Below are positions 8,769 to 16,251 of a stretch of DNA of 64,000 nt, piece after piece. Source of the DNA: an uncultured Oscillospiraceae bacterium (lineage in GTDB: Bacteria; Bacillota; Clostridia; Oscillospirales; Acutalibacteraceae); the NCBI GenBank assembly GCA_900539845.1, contig UQDP01000010.1, forward strand, positions 1 to 64,000, written 5' to 3'. A model generated the notes under the pieces. The model was given only the letters and a program-made list of their open reading frames with translations. It did not search any database and was not told the origin of the DNA. The translations under genes were made by a program, and so were the position numbers. Numbering within the stretch: position 1 is the first letter of the stretch; each line of letters opens with the position of its first letter.

Positions 8769-9761
8769 ATGGCATTTGATAATATTAAACTTGAAAAAGG
8801 GCTTTATTCAACGGCAGACGGATTTACTGCCGCACTTGAAAAAATCGACCCGTCGGAAAACTATGCAGGCACACAGCTGGAGGGGCTTGACGCGTATCAG
8901 CGCCAGCTTAAAAGGTTTGATATAAAGGTGTCGGGTGCAGAGTCGGACAGCGTTTCAAAATTTTTCCAGACAACGGATTCCGCCGTGCTCTTTCCGGAAT
9001 ATGTCAGCCGCGCGGTGCAGCAGGGTTTGGAGGAGACCGACCTGCTTTCAAAAATAATCGCGACTACCACAAATATCGATTCGCTGGATTATCGTTCGGT
9101 TGAAAGTGTACCGTCCGACGAGGAAAAAGAACTTGCTGCGGTGGGCGAGGGCGCGTTTATCCCGCAGACAACAATCAGGGCAAAGGACAAGCTTACGCGC
9201 CTTTATAAAAGAGGCAGAATGCTGGTTGCGTCATATGAGGCAATCAAGTTTCAGAAGCTTGATCTGTTCACGGTAACTCTCAAACAGATAGGTTCTTACA
9301 TAGCGCGTTCGCAGTTCGCGGATGCGGTTTCCGTTCTTTGTGACGGCACATCTGAGACCATAACCGCTGAAGGCGACACAGTGACTTATGACGATCTTAT
9401 AGATCTTTGGGCAAAGCTTTCGCCTTATAATATGACTGCCGTTATAGCCGGGGTGCCTAATATTGCGGCTCTCCTCAACATGGCGGAATTCAAGGATTCG
9501 GCAGCGGGTCAGAATTTCCACGGCACGGGCAGAATGATCACGCCGCTCGGTGCGGAGATCGTTAAATGCAACGAGCTCGGCGGAGACAAGCTGATCGCGC
9601 TTGATAAGAACGCGGCGCTTGAAAAGGTCTGTGCCGGAGGCGTTGTTACAGAGTATGACAAGCTTATTGACAGACAGCTTGAAAGGGCGACCGTTACCAC
9701 GATCGCAGGCTTTTCCAAGATCTTCCCGGATGCATGCAAGATCCTTGCATTCGGCGAATAA
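8769..9761 (+). CDS. Phage major capsid protein
   Basis: The 330-residue protein follows the cement gene by 18 bases behind an AGGAGG site. It has the layout of HK97-fold capsid proteins: a helical N-terminal arm (residues 1-65), an early strand with FPEYVSRAVQQGL, the VGEGAFIPQTTIRAKDKLTR segment, and an A-domain ending near FPDACKILAFGE. The conserved capsid context (portal, protease, cement, capsid) supports the call strongly. No frameshift or deletion is visible. Confidence 0.85.
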   Translation: MAFDNIKLEKGLYSTADGFTAALEKIDPSENYAGTQLEGLDAYQRQLKRFDIKVSGAESDSVSKFFQTTDSAVLFPEYVSRAVQQGLEETDLLSKIIATTTNIDSLDYRSVESVPSDEEKELAAVGEGAFIPQTTIRAKDKLTRLYKRGRMLVASYEAIKFQKLDLFTVTLKQIGSYIARSQFADAVSVLCDGTSETITAEGDTVTYDDLIDLWAKLSPYNMTAVIAGVPNIAALLNMAEFKDSAAGQNFHGTGRMITPLGAEIVKCNELGGDKLIALDKNAALEKVCAGGVVTEYDKLIDRQLERATVTTIAGFSKIFPDACKILAFGE

Positions 9762-9782
9762 ACGGCGAAAGGAAGTGCCGGC

Positions 9783-10139
9783 GTGATTGACAGAAACGAG
9801 GTTTTTGAATGTCTGAAAGAACTTGGATCTGCTGAGGAAAAAGATATGAACGGTTTAGGAGCAATCATCGATTTTGCCTGTGAATCCGTAAACGCACAGC
9901 TTGAAAACGAAGATGTTTGCACGGACAGGCGCGCAGTGTTTCTTGCCGCCGCCAGAGCCAATTATATTCTGGCGTGTTCCGATTGTGCAGGCGGCGGATT
10001 CGATTCTTTTTCCGCAGGCGATGTTTCATTCAGCGCGGGTTCCGGGTCTGTTCAGCAAGCCAAAGCGGTTCTTGATGAGGCGGAGAAGTTTGCTTCCCGC
10101 CTTACAGGCGGCAGCGCGTTTTCTTTCAGAGGTGTTTGA
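9783..10139 (+). CDS. Head-tail connector-like protein
   Basis: A 118-residue helical protein directly after the capsid gene, where phages encode the adaptor that binds under the portal. It contains ARANYILACSD followed by a Gly/Ser-rich loop (SAGDVSFSAGSGS) and a C-terminal helix, a pattern seen in gp6/YqbG-like connectors. It starts with GTG at 9783 after AAGGAAG. The next gene begins immediately after its stop codon. Function is inferred from position and general pattern. Confidence 0.6.
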   Translation: MIDRNEVFECLKELGSAEEKDMNGLGAIIDFACESVNAQLENEDVCTDRRAVFLAAARANYILACSDCAGGGFDSFSAGDVSFSAGSGSVQQAKAVLDEAEKFASRLTGGSAFSFRGV

Positions 10140-10490
10140 ATGAATCATGCACAGAGAATAAAGAAAGGACTTCTCAGAGCCGGTAAAAGTGTTTGCCTTT
10201 CTGACGGCGAATGGAATTCAACGCCCTTCTTTGCGGTCATATCTCAGAAGTGGCGGAGCAACAGATCCAACTTTGAATTTGCCGAAACAGAGCTGGGCAG
10301 AGTCAGCACGGATTATTTTACTTATATAGGACCGTATGACCATGATATTTTTTCCGTTTCCGAAAGCGGCAGGCTTATCTGCGGAACAAACGAGTATATT
10401 TTTAAGAAAAAGGAAAAAGTTGAGGTTGGCGGTGAAACGCTGTTTTACTGGGGAATCCTGCGGCAGGTATGGGGTGACGGTGATGATTGA
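10140..10490 (+). CDS. Head closure/minor structural protein-like
   Basis: It encodes 116 residues, basic at the N-terminus and beta-rich afterwards (TDYFTYIGPYDHDIF, LICGTNEYIFKKKEKVEV). Its position as the second gene after the capsid gene matches head-closure or stopper proteins of myophage-like clusters such as the PBSX group. The ATG at 10140 abuts the previous stop, and its end overlaps the next gene by 8 bases, so translation is probably coupled. I do not recognise a specific family. Confidence 0.5.
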   Translation: MNHAQRIKKGLLRAGKSVCLSDGEWNSTPFFAVISQKWRSNRSNFEFAETELGRVSTDYFTYIGPYDHDIFSVSESGRLICGTNEYIFKKKEKVEVGGETLFYWGILRQVWGDGDD

Positions 10491-10884
10491 TTGCAAAATG
10501 CTGGTCCCCGGCCTTATTAAAAAACTTCGTGAACGCGAATTTTTTAAAAACATTACAGTCGTGCAGGCTTATTCAAAACTGCAGAAACCTACGGTGCCCG
10601 TGGGACCGGTCGTTGTCTGCGGAATCCTCAGTATACATTCACAGGATGTTTCTCTGGGTCAGAATATCAAGGCGGGTGAAGTCAGTGTGTTTGCAGATAT
10701 CTGCGTTCCGTTTCATATCCGTGATTTTGATTTTCAAGAAGCGGCGCAGGAAGTGTTCGGCGCTTTTTGCAGGGATATTCCTGCCGGTTTGAGCGCTTCC
10801 GAGATCACGGTGAACACAGATATGCAGTGCTTTGTAATGAGGCTTACGGTGACTTTTTCGGACGCTTTAAGAATAGATTTATAA
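10483..10884 (+). CDS. Tail terminator/completion-like protein
   Basis: A 133-residue alpha/beta protein starting MIDCKMLVPGL and ending in a beta strand (FSDALRIDL). Third after the capsid gene, it is where tail-terminator proteins normally sit. The ATG at 10483 overlaps the previous gene by 8 bases with a GGGGTGA site; the same frame extends to 10336 without a site. In ordinary myophages the sheath and tube genes would come next, but here they are absent. Confidence 0.5.
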   Translation: MIDCKMLVPGLIKKLREREFFKNITVVQAYSKLQKPTVPVGPVVVCGILSIHSQDVSLGQNIKAGEVSVFADICVPFHIRDFDFQEAAQEVFGAFCRDIPAGLSASEITVNTDMQCFVMRLTVTFSDALRIDL

Positions 10885-10913
10885 AATACTAATGATTTCG
10901 GTGGTTTGATTAT

Positions 10914-11000
10914 ATGAATGATTATGAAAATATCAGCGAGCTTTCGGAGTATTTACGGCTGGATTCAAAAAGGTATGACGATTCGGCGGGAAGTGAATGA
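10914..11000 (+). CDS. Possible 28-residue protein in the phage cassette
   Basis: A short acidic frame (MNDYENISELSEYLRLDSKR and eight more residues) fills the only gap between the connector and baseplate parts. Its stop overlaps the next start in an ATGATGA arrangement, which suggests coupling, and GGTGG lies upstream. It occupies the place where sheath, tube, chaperone and tape-measure genes would be. It might also be a remnant or chance frame. Confidence 0.35.
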   Translation: MNDYENISELSEYLRLDSKRYDDSAGSE

Positions 11001-11515
11001 TGATGCTGATCGGATTTACATATAAGCATTTTACGCTTCCCGAAAATCCCGAGGATATCAGCATAAATAAATCGAAAAATATCAACACCCGCTCCCTGCC
11101 CGGTGCAGGGAGCGCAGTTGATGAAATATCCGGGAATGCCGCTGTTATAAATGTCAGCGGCAGGCTTTACGGAGAGGACAGGGAGGTCCTTGCCGCCAAA
11201 CTTTCGGCACTGCATGATGAATACGGTGCGGGGGCGCTTTATCTTCCCGGAGGGGAGTTTTTCTATGCGTATTTTTCACAGCTTAAGCTCAAAAGAAACG
11301 CTGCTCAAAGCTGCATTTTTTATGAACTTGTTTTCGTAGAAGATGAAATTCATAAAAATGCTTTGGCGCAACCGGATTCTGTAATCGCTTTGAGCGGCGA
11401 AAACGCCTTTGATATTGCAAGCCGCTGCGGAGTGCCGGTAGAGAGAATCGTGGAGAAAAACAGTCTGAAAACACCTTTTGATATTGAAGAAGGGCAAAGG
11501 TTGACGATCATATGA
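10997..11515 (+). CDS. Baseplate/tail-tip protein with C-terminal LysM
   Basis: A 172-residue protein with two parts. Residues 1-120 are beta-rich (INVSGRLYGEDREVLAAKL; GGEFFYAYFSQLKLKRN), resembling tail-tip proteins that close the tube. Residues 123-172 form a LysM-like repeat (SVIALSGENAFDIASRCGVP to the end), as in P2 gpX and PBSX XkdP-like baseplate proteins. Three consecutive ATG codons (10997, 11000, 11003) follow GGGAAGTGA. It ends four bases into the hub gene. The LysM probably fastens the hub to its neighbours rather than binding peptidoglycan. Confidence 0.65.
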   Translation: MMMLIGFTYKHFTLPENPEDISINKSKNINTRSLPGAGSAVDEISGNAAVINVSGRLYGEDREVLAAKLSALHDEYGAGALYLPGGEFFYAYFSQLKLKRNAAQSCIFYELVFVEDEIHKNALAQPDSVIALSGENAFDIASRCGVPVERIVEKNSLKTPFDIEEGQRLTII

Positions 11516-12471
11516 GGTTTGAATTTTATACTTTTGCAGGAGAAAAAATAAACGGGTCTGAAATCATTTCCTATGAACTGGCAAGCGATATGGATGCCGC
11601 CTGTGACGGGTTAAGAGTGTATTTTTATACGGAGTATCCCGTAAAAGATATATTCCGTGTTTGCGCATATGAAAAGGATGTTAGAGTCTTTTACGGCTTT
11701 GCGGACAGATTTCAGATGTCGTTTGATACCGGCGGATACAAAGCCTTTGTTTACGCGCGCTCAAGCGCGGCTCTGCTTGTGGACAATGAAGCCGATCCCG
11801 GGCAGTATGACTATCCCACATCAAGACAGCTTTGGTTTCAAAATGCGAAGCAGTTCGGAATCGGGTTCGGTCTGCCGGAGGTGTTCTCGGACAGTTCCTA
11901 TGTCGTAAATAAAGGCACAAGTTGTTTTGGAGCACTGAACAGTTTTATGCAGTATGTATGCTCAAAAAATATTTATGTGGACGCGTATAACACTTTGAAA
12001 GTGTTTGAGTACGGCAGTAAACCGAAATCCCTTTCGTCAGCGAAGATAATCAGTGCGTCGAAAACATGGGATAAGAGCGCGGTCATAAGCAGGATAGATT
12101 ATAAAATTAATTCTGCGGACAAGTACACTTACCGCTTGGAAAGTAAAAAGGCGCAAAATATGGGAATACGTTCAAGAATTCTCATCAATCTTTCTTCGCT
12201 GCCGCCGTGGCAGCGCGATGCGGAAGCCCATAGGCGTATAAGTAACTCATTTAAGTCGCTTGACACGGTGCAGATCGTGCTTGCCGGCTCAGCCGGGTTT
12301 TCGCTTGGGGATATGCTGTTTGTTGACTTGAAAAAGCTTGGAATCAGCGATGACTATTTTGTTCACGGCATTGTAAGATCAAAAAATTCAAACGGGGAGA
12401 AGACTGTTTTAACACTGAGAAAAGAAACGGACGGGGAGCTGGTTAATTATGTGGCTGAGCAGGAAATTTAA
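11512..12471 (+). CDS. Baseplate hub protein (gpD/XkdQ-like)
   Basis: A 319-residue protein with the layout of the trimeric hub of contractile tails (P2 gpD, T4 gp27, PBSX XkdQ): a beta-barrel start with EIISYELASDMDAACDGLRV, a middle region around SFMQYVCSKNIYVDAYNTL, and a late barrel (GFSLGDMLFVDLKKLGI; HGIVRSKNSNGEKTVLTLRK). It overlaps the preceding gene by 4 bases and the spike gene by 23 bases. The hub normally sits at the end of the tail tube, which this locus does not encode. Confidence 0.75.
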   Translation: MRFEFYTFAGEKINGSEIISYELASDMDAACDGLRVYFYTEYPVKDIFRVCAYEKDVRVFYGFADRFQMSFDTGGYKAFVYARSSAALLVDNEADPGQYDYPTSRQLWFQNAKQFGIGFGLPEVFSDSSYVVNKGTSCFGALNSFMQYVCSKNIYVDAYNTLKVFEYGSKPKSLSSAKIISASKTWDKSAVISRIDYKINSADKYTYRLESKKAQNMGIRSRILINLSSLPPWQRDAEAHRRISNSFKSLDTVQIVLAGSAGFSLGDMLFVDLKKLGISDDYFVHGIVRSKNSNGEKTVLTLRKETDGELVNYVAEQEI

Positions 12472-12802
12472 ACCCAAAGAAGAACATTTTGCCGAAACGG
12501 GAGTTATAACACTCAGCACGGAGAACTGCACGGAAGCAAATTCTTCCATGCCGTCAAGAAATTCCGTTTTTTACTCGCCTTACGGGTATGCCTTTAAGCT
12601 TCCCGTAGGCGAGGAAGTGCTTATCGTGAACGGCGCTTCGGGGGCAGCCGTTACGGGGTCAAAAATGGACCCGTCGGGACTTGAGCCCGGGGAGATCGCG
12701 CTGCGCTCACTCGGCGGTGCGCGCATATTTCTTAAAAATGACGGCAGTGTAGAGATAAACGGACTGGTTATTGATAAAAACGGAGAGATTCAAAAGAGGT
12801 GA
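12449..12802 (+). CDS. Baseplate spike-like protein (gpV/XkdR-like)
   Basis: A 117-residue protein whose second half is glycine-rich short strands (GEIALRSLGGARIFLKNDGS, then VEINGLVIDKNGEI), as in the OB-fold and beta-helix tip of P2 gpV/gp45-type membrane-piercing spikes. The stretch SPYGYAFKLPVGEEVLIVNG suits the OB domain. It follows the hub gene, the standard order. GGGAG precedes the ATG by about 8 bases. It is shorter than many spikes (about 200 residues), so the helix would be minimal. Confidence 0.7.
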   Translation: MWLSRKFKPKEEHFAETGVITLSTENCTEANSSMPSRNSVFYSPYGYAFKLPVGEEVLIVNGASGAAVTGSKMDPSGLEPGEIALRSLGGARIFLKNDGSVEINGLVIDKNGEIQKR

Positions 12803-12808
12803 AAGACT

Positions 12809-13090
12809 ATGGAAAACATCTGCGGTCCTGCGTTTGAAGACGCTGTTGCCGAAAACGCACGCAGGGTTATTCAGACATACAGAGGAGCGTTTTATCCCGA
12901 TCCGAATTACGGCTCAAAGATAAATACAGTGGGCGATGAACCAAGAGCGCTGTTCGCCCTGTGCTTTGCGAGGCAAGCCGTTTGTGATATGGACGGAGTT
13001 TATGCTCTGTCTGCTGAAGAAACAGACGGCGGATATGAACTTACGCTGTCTGTAAACGGACTGAAAAGGCAGGTGAAGATTTCGGCTTGA
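12809..13090 (+). CDS. Baseplate wedge protein (gpW/gp25-like)
   Basis: A 93-residue protein of the gp25/gpW/XkdS type, a conserved wedge component of contractile baseplates with a lysozyme-like origin but no catalytic role. The motif IQTYRGAFYPDPNYGSKI matches the family's core, where the glutamate-containing EPR-like triplet appears as DEPRALF. It has a good AGAGGTGAAAG site. The gpJ-like gene starts inside its stop codon, which suggests coupled translation. Confidence 0.85.
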   Translation: MENICGPAFEDAVAENARRVIQTYRGAFYPDPNYGSKINTVGDEPRALFALCFARQAVCDMDGVYALSAEETDGGYELTLSVNGLKRQVKISA

Positions 13091-14157
13091 GTATAACATA
13101 TGATGAAATCCTCAAAAATATGGAGGAAACATTTTACAGGGAAAGCGGAAAGTATGTTAAGGATTATTCGGATATTTCCCTCAGATTCCGCGCGGTCGCG
13201 AGTGAAATATACGCGGCGTATGCTAATGCCGATTATGTGTTAAAACAGGCATTTGTTCAAACGGCACAGGGAGAATATCTGGACCGGCATGCCGCGCTTC
13301 GCGGCATTACAAGAAAAAAAGAGGCAAAGGCCACGGGAACTCTTGTCTTTTTTATGGAAGAGCCGCTGGACAGGGATGTTGAGATCCCTGCGAATACAGT
13401 TTGCTCCATTAAAGGCAGACCGCTGATACAGTATGCTACCAATGAAAAAACGGTGATACCCGCGGGCTCGCTCAGTGCGGGTTCTTTGGCAACGGCTCTT
13501 TCGACCGGCGATGCGTTCAACGTATCTGCCGGAACAGTAAATGTGATGGTTAATCCTCCCGAACATGTTAGTTTTGTAACGAATATAAACCACTTTATCG
13601 GCGGATATGATGATGAGACGGATTCCGCTCTTCGTGAAAGGATCCTTGCTTCATACGGGAATCTCAGCAACGCGGTAAACAGAAAATCAGCCGAGGAACT
13701 GATTATGACTGTTGAAGACATAATAGACGCTGCTTTGGCTTTGGATGAGGAGAACGGCAGGCTGAATGTATGCCTGCGAACGAAAAATAACAAAATTATG
13801 CCCGAAGTGATGAATGCAGTCAAAGATATTCTGGGATTTGCGAAAGTGTGCTCCGTAAATCTTTTCTTTCAACTGGCGGAACGGGCTGAATTTTCCGTTA
13901 TTGCGGCTGTAAAGGTAAAAAACGGTGCGGATGAGCAGTTATTAAAAGATAAAGTGACTCAAACGATTACGAATTTCTGTGAAGGTGCAAGAATAGGAAA
14001 ACAGTTGGAAACTTCGCGCATTGCCGCATCAGTGGCGGCGCTGGATGATGTGGAATTCGCGGAGATTTCTGCCGACCCGAGCTTTGAGGGAACCATAACC
14101 TGCGGTTCGGAAGAATATCTCATATTAAAAGATGTGCAGGTGGAGCTCTATGAATAA
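13087..14157 (+). CDS. Baseplate J-like protein (gpJ/XkdT)
   Basis: This 356-residue protein belongs to the baseplate J (gp47/gpJ/XkdT) family that forms the baseplate wedge periphery. Typical segments are the N-terminal FRAVASEIYAAYANADYVLKQ region, the AQGEYLDRHAALRGITRKK motif, the central beta domain and the FIGGYDDETDSALRERILAS signature. The TTG at 13087 overlaps the preceding stop and follows AGGTGAAG. It overlaps the gpI-like gene by 8 bases. It appears complete. Confidence 0.92.
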   Translation: MSITYDEILKNMEETFYRESGKYVKDYSDISLRFRAVASEIYAAYANADYVLKQAFVQTAQGEYLDRHAALRGITRKKEAKATGTLVFFMEEPLDRDVEIPANTVCSIKGRPLIQYATNEKTVIPAGSLSAGSLATALSTGDAFNVSAGTVNVMVNPPEHVSFVTNINHFIGGYDDETDSALRERILASYGNLSNAVNRKSAEELIMTVEDIIDAALALDEENGRLNVCLRTKNNKIMPEVMNAVKDILGFAKVCSVNLFFQLAERAEFSVIAAVKVKNGADEQLLKDKVTQTITNFCEGARIGKQLETSRIAASVAALDDVEFAEISADPSFEGTITCGSEEYLILKDVQVELYE

Positions 14158-14761
14158 TCCGGTGTTTGAAAGGCTTTTGTCCCTTATGGATTCAGTTGGG
14201 CTTGCAGGTGAGGAGAACAGTGTTGAAAGAGCTGAGATATGCGCATATTCAGAGGCTGTTTTCGGTATTTTTAACATGCTGGAGCAAGGTATCAACGAGA
14301 TTTTTTCGGATACGATGGGTGAAAAAGGCGTTAAGATGTATTGCAGCCTTATGAACATTGATGTTACGGGGAATACAGAGGAACTGAAAAGCAAAATAAC
14401 AGAACGTTTGTCTAATGGCTTTTATCAGTTGAAGGCTTCGGAATTCGATTCTGCGGCTGAAAACACACCGGGACTGGTCAGGGTGGACACCCTTGAAGAA
14501 CCCGTTTGGGAAATATCGCCGATAAACAGCGATACGCTTTCTGCGTTTTCGGATTTTTCAGATGATTATTATCCTGTCGTTTACCGCCCAAATTTTGAGG
14601 GCGGCGGAATGACTTTCGATTTTATTGATTCAATGGAATTAAGATGGTATCAGATAGATGGATTTAAAATACCGTTTTGGATTTTGGATAAGCTCAAAGA
14701 TCCTGAAAACGCAGGGCGATTTAGGCGTGCTGCCAGCCCGCAGGCAGCAGCGCCGTCATAG
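14150..14761 (+). CDS. Baseplate gpI/XkdU-like protein (DUF2313-like)
   Basis: A 203-residue protein directly after gpJ, where P2 gpI or PBSX XkdU is always encoded. It has a helical N-terminus (EAVFGIFNMLEQGINEIFSD), an acidic middle, and an aromatic-rich C-terminus (SMELRWYQIDGFKIPFWILD) that would bridge the wedge and the fibre. The ATG at 14150 follows AGGTGGAG. The sequence is less conserved than its neighbours, so the assignment depends partly on position. Confidence 0.7.
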   Translation: MNNPVFERLLSLMDSVGLAGEENSVERAEICAYSEAVFGIFNMLEQGINEIFSDTMGEKGVKMYCSLMNIDVTGNTEELKSKITERLSNGFYQLKASEFDSAAENTPGLVRVDTLEEPVWEISPINSDTLSAFSDFSDDYYPVVYRPNFEGGGMTFDFIDSMELRWYQIDGFKIPFWILDKLKDPENAGRFRRAASPQAAAPS

Positions 14762-14798
14762 CTTTTAAATTTGCGGGCGGAAAGGTTTTGATTCATTT

Positions 14799-15275
14799 AT
14801 GAGTGCAACAAACAGAACATCTCATCTCGGCTTGTGCAGCTGGCTCAGCAGTGACAGACCGCAGAGGGCTGATTTTAATTCGGACAATCAAAAAATAGAT
14901 CGTTTTGCAGCTACGCATTCTGCGGATATGCAGTGCCATCTTTCGGACGAAGACCGGGAAAAGCTTGAGCAGCCGTATTATTTCGGCGTCTATTACGGAA
15001 ACAGTCAGCCCTCAAGAACGATTGAGACAGGCTGCCCTTTTAATCCTACGTTCGGGATTGTCTTTACGGCTTCAACGCCGCCGAGCATAACGCGGTTTGA
15101 CACGCAGAGCAATTATAATTACTTTGCGTTTCTATCTGTAAGGGGAGGATCGACGGGCGCGTCCTTATCCGGCAGCAATATTAAAGTCATTCAATCCCCT
15201 ACGGCGGAAACTTATAACGAGTTTGCCAGTTTAAACTCAACCGGGAAAACGTATTGCTATATGTTATTCCGATAA
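14799..15275 (+). CDS. Tail fibre-like protein, last gene of the phage cassette
   Basis: A 158-residue protein whose first 60 residues (TSHLGLCSWLSSDRPQRADF; IDRFAATHSADMQCHLSDED) match the N-terminal pattern common to clostridial prophage tail fibre proteins (Gly-Leu, Trp, Asp-x-Pro, Arg, Asp-Phe-Asn, Ile-Asp). The rest is a beta-rich Ser/Thr/Asn domain that could be a small receptor-binding head. It is shorter than most fibres. GGCGGAAAGG precedes the ATG by about 13 bases. A terminator follows after 80 bases, and no lysis gene comes after it. Confidence 0.7.
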   Translation: MSATNRTSHLGLCSWLSSDRPQRADFNSDNQKIDRFAATHSADMQCHLSDEDREKLEQPYYFGVYYGNSQPSRTIETGCPFNPTFGIVFTASTPPSITRFDTQSNYNYFAFLSVRGGSTGASLSGSNIKVIQSPTAETYNEFASLNSTGKTYCYMLFR

Positions 15276-15356
15276 GCAGGAAAGATAAATCGGAGCTTTT
15301 GATCTGTCTTTCTTGTTCAAGCAGAGGTCATTATAAGATTCTTTTTCTTTTGGCTG

Positions 15357-15388
15357 CGGCGGAGCATTTTTGCTCCGCCGTTTTTTCT
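15357..15388 (+). terminator. Terminator of the phage cassette
   Basis: CGGCGGAGCA and TGCTCCGCCG form a perfect 10-bp stem with a TTTT loop, followed by six T residues. The cassette is thus bounded by terminators at both ends. Confidence 0.93.
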
Positions 15389-15416
15389 TTACATTGTGAT
15401 AAAATTATAATATAAT
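15388..15416 (+). promoter_or_regulatory. Promoter of coaX
   Basis: TTTACA, 17 bases, TATAAT. It lies immediately after the phage-cassette terminator, with the coaX start about 56 bases past the predicted transcription start. Confidence 0.8.
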
Positions 15417-15478
15417 ATATTCTATTGGTGCTTCGGCAGGTATATCTGTTGGCAAAAGCGCCGGAAAGGCGGAAAATT

Positions 15479-16249
15479 ATGATACTTGTTGTTGATGTCG
15501 GAAACACGAATACCGTTCTCGGCGTATGGGATAAGAAAGAGCTGGTATGCAGCGGCAGGCTGTCCACAAATATGTATGAAACTGAGATCGAATATTCCAT
15601 GAAGCTGAAAACTTTTCTTGATCTGAACGGCGTCGGCGAGATCACGGGCGGCGTAATCTCCAGTGTTGTGCCCGCTCTTGTGCGCACGATAAAAAAAGCC
15701 GTGAAGCTCGTGTGCGGCGCGCAGCTCCTTGTTGTTGGCCCGGGAATAAAAACAGGGCTGAACATTAAATTGGATAACCCTGCGGAAATGGGCGCCGATC
15801 TTGTTGCAGGGGATGTTGCCGTTATCAACAAATATAAGCTGCCGGCTGTGATATTTGATATCGGAACAGCTACGACGGCGTCTGTAATAGATAAGACGGG
15901 AGCGCATCTCGGCGGCGCGATCATGTGCGGCGTCAAAACCGCAATAAACGCACTTTCAAAAGGTACCGCCCAGCTTCCCCAGATCGATATTTCGGCGCCC
16001 GCTAATGTTATCGGTTCAAATACGATAGACGCTATGAAGTGCGGTTCTGTTATAGGCACGGCGGCAATGATAGAGGGCATGGTTGAAAGATTTGAGCAGG
16101 TTCTCGGTGAAAAGGCCACCGTCGTTATAACGGGCGGATTGGGCAGCGCCGTTGCAAAGGCTATCAGAACTCCCGTTATTGTGGATGATAATCTGCTTCT
16201 TGACGGGCTTAGGATCATATATGAAAAAAATCAGAAGCAAGGAGAATAA
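15479..16249 (+). CDS. coaX: Type III pantothenate kinase
   Basis: CoaX phosphorylates pantothenate in the first committed step of coenzyme A synthesis. This 256-residue protein has the phosphate loop DVGNTNTVLGVW at the N-terminus, the catalytic aspartate region PAEMGADLVAGDV, the second nucleotide motif FDIGTATTASVID and the C-terminal TGGLGSAVAKAI. All are normal for the ASKHA-fold family. The ATG at 15479 follows GGAAAGG; upstream in-frame codons lack a site. The DUF1015 gene begins two bases after its stop behind AAGGAG. Confidence 0.96.
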   Translation: MILVVDVGNTNTVLGVWDKKELVCSGRLSTNMYETEIEYSMKLKTFLDLNGVGEITGGVISSVVPALVRTIKKAVKLVCGAQLLVVGPGIKTGLNIKLDNPAEMGADLVAGDVAVINKYKLPAVIFDIGTATTASVIDKTGAHLGGAIMCGVKTAINALSKGTAQLPQIDISAPANVIGSNTIDAMKCGSVIGTAAMIEGMVERFEQVLGEKATVVITGGLGSAVAKAIRTPVIVDDNLLLDGLRIIYEKNQKQGE

Positions 16250-16251
16250 TT

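Noticed and set aside
11657-11935. Alternative frames within the phage hub gene
   Set aside because: They lie wholly inside a well-supported gene and lack ribosome sites.
4675-15275. Ordinary inducible prophage
   Set aside because: No integrase, repressor, replication, lysis, tube, sheath or tape-measure genes and no att repeats were found around it.
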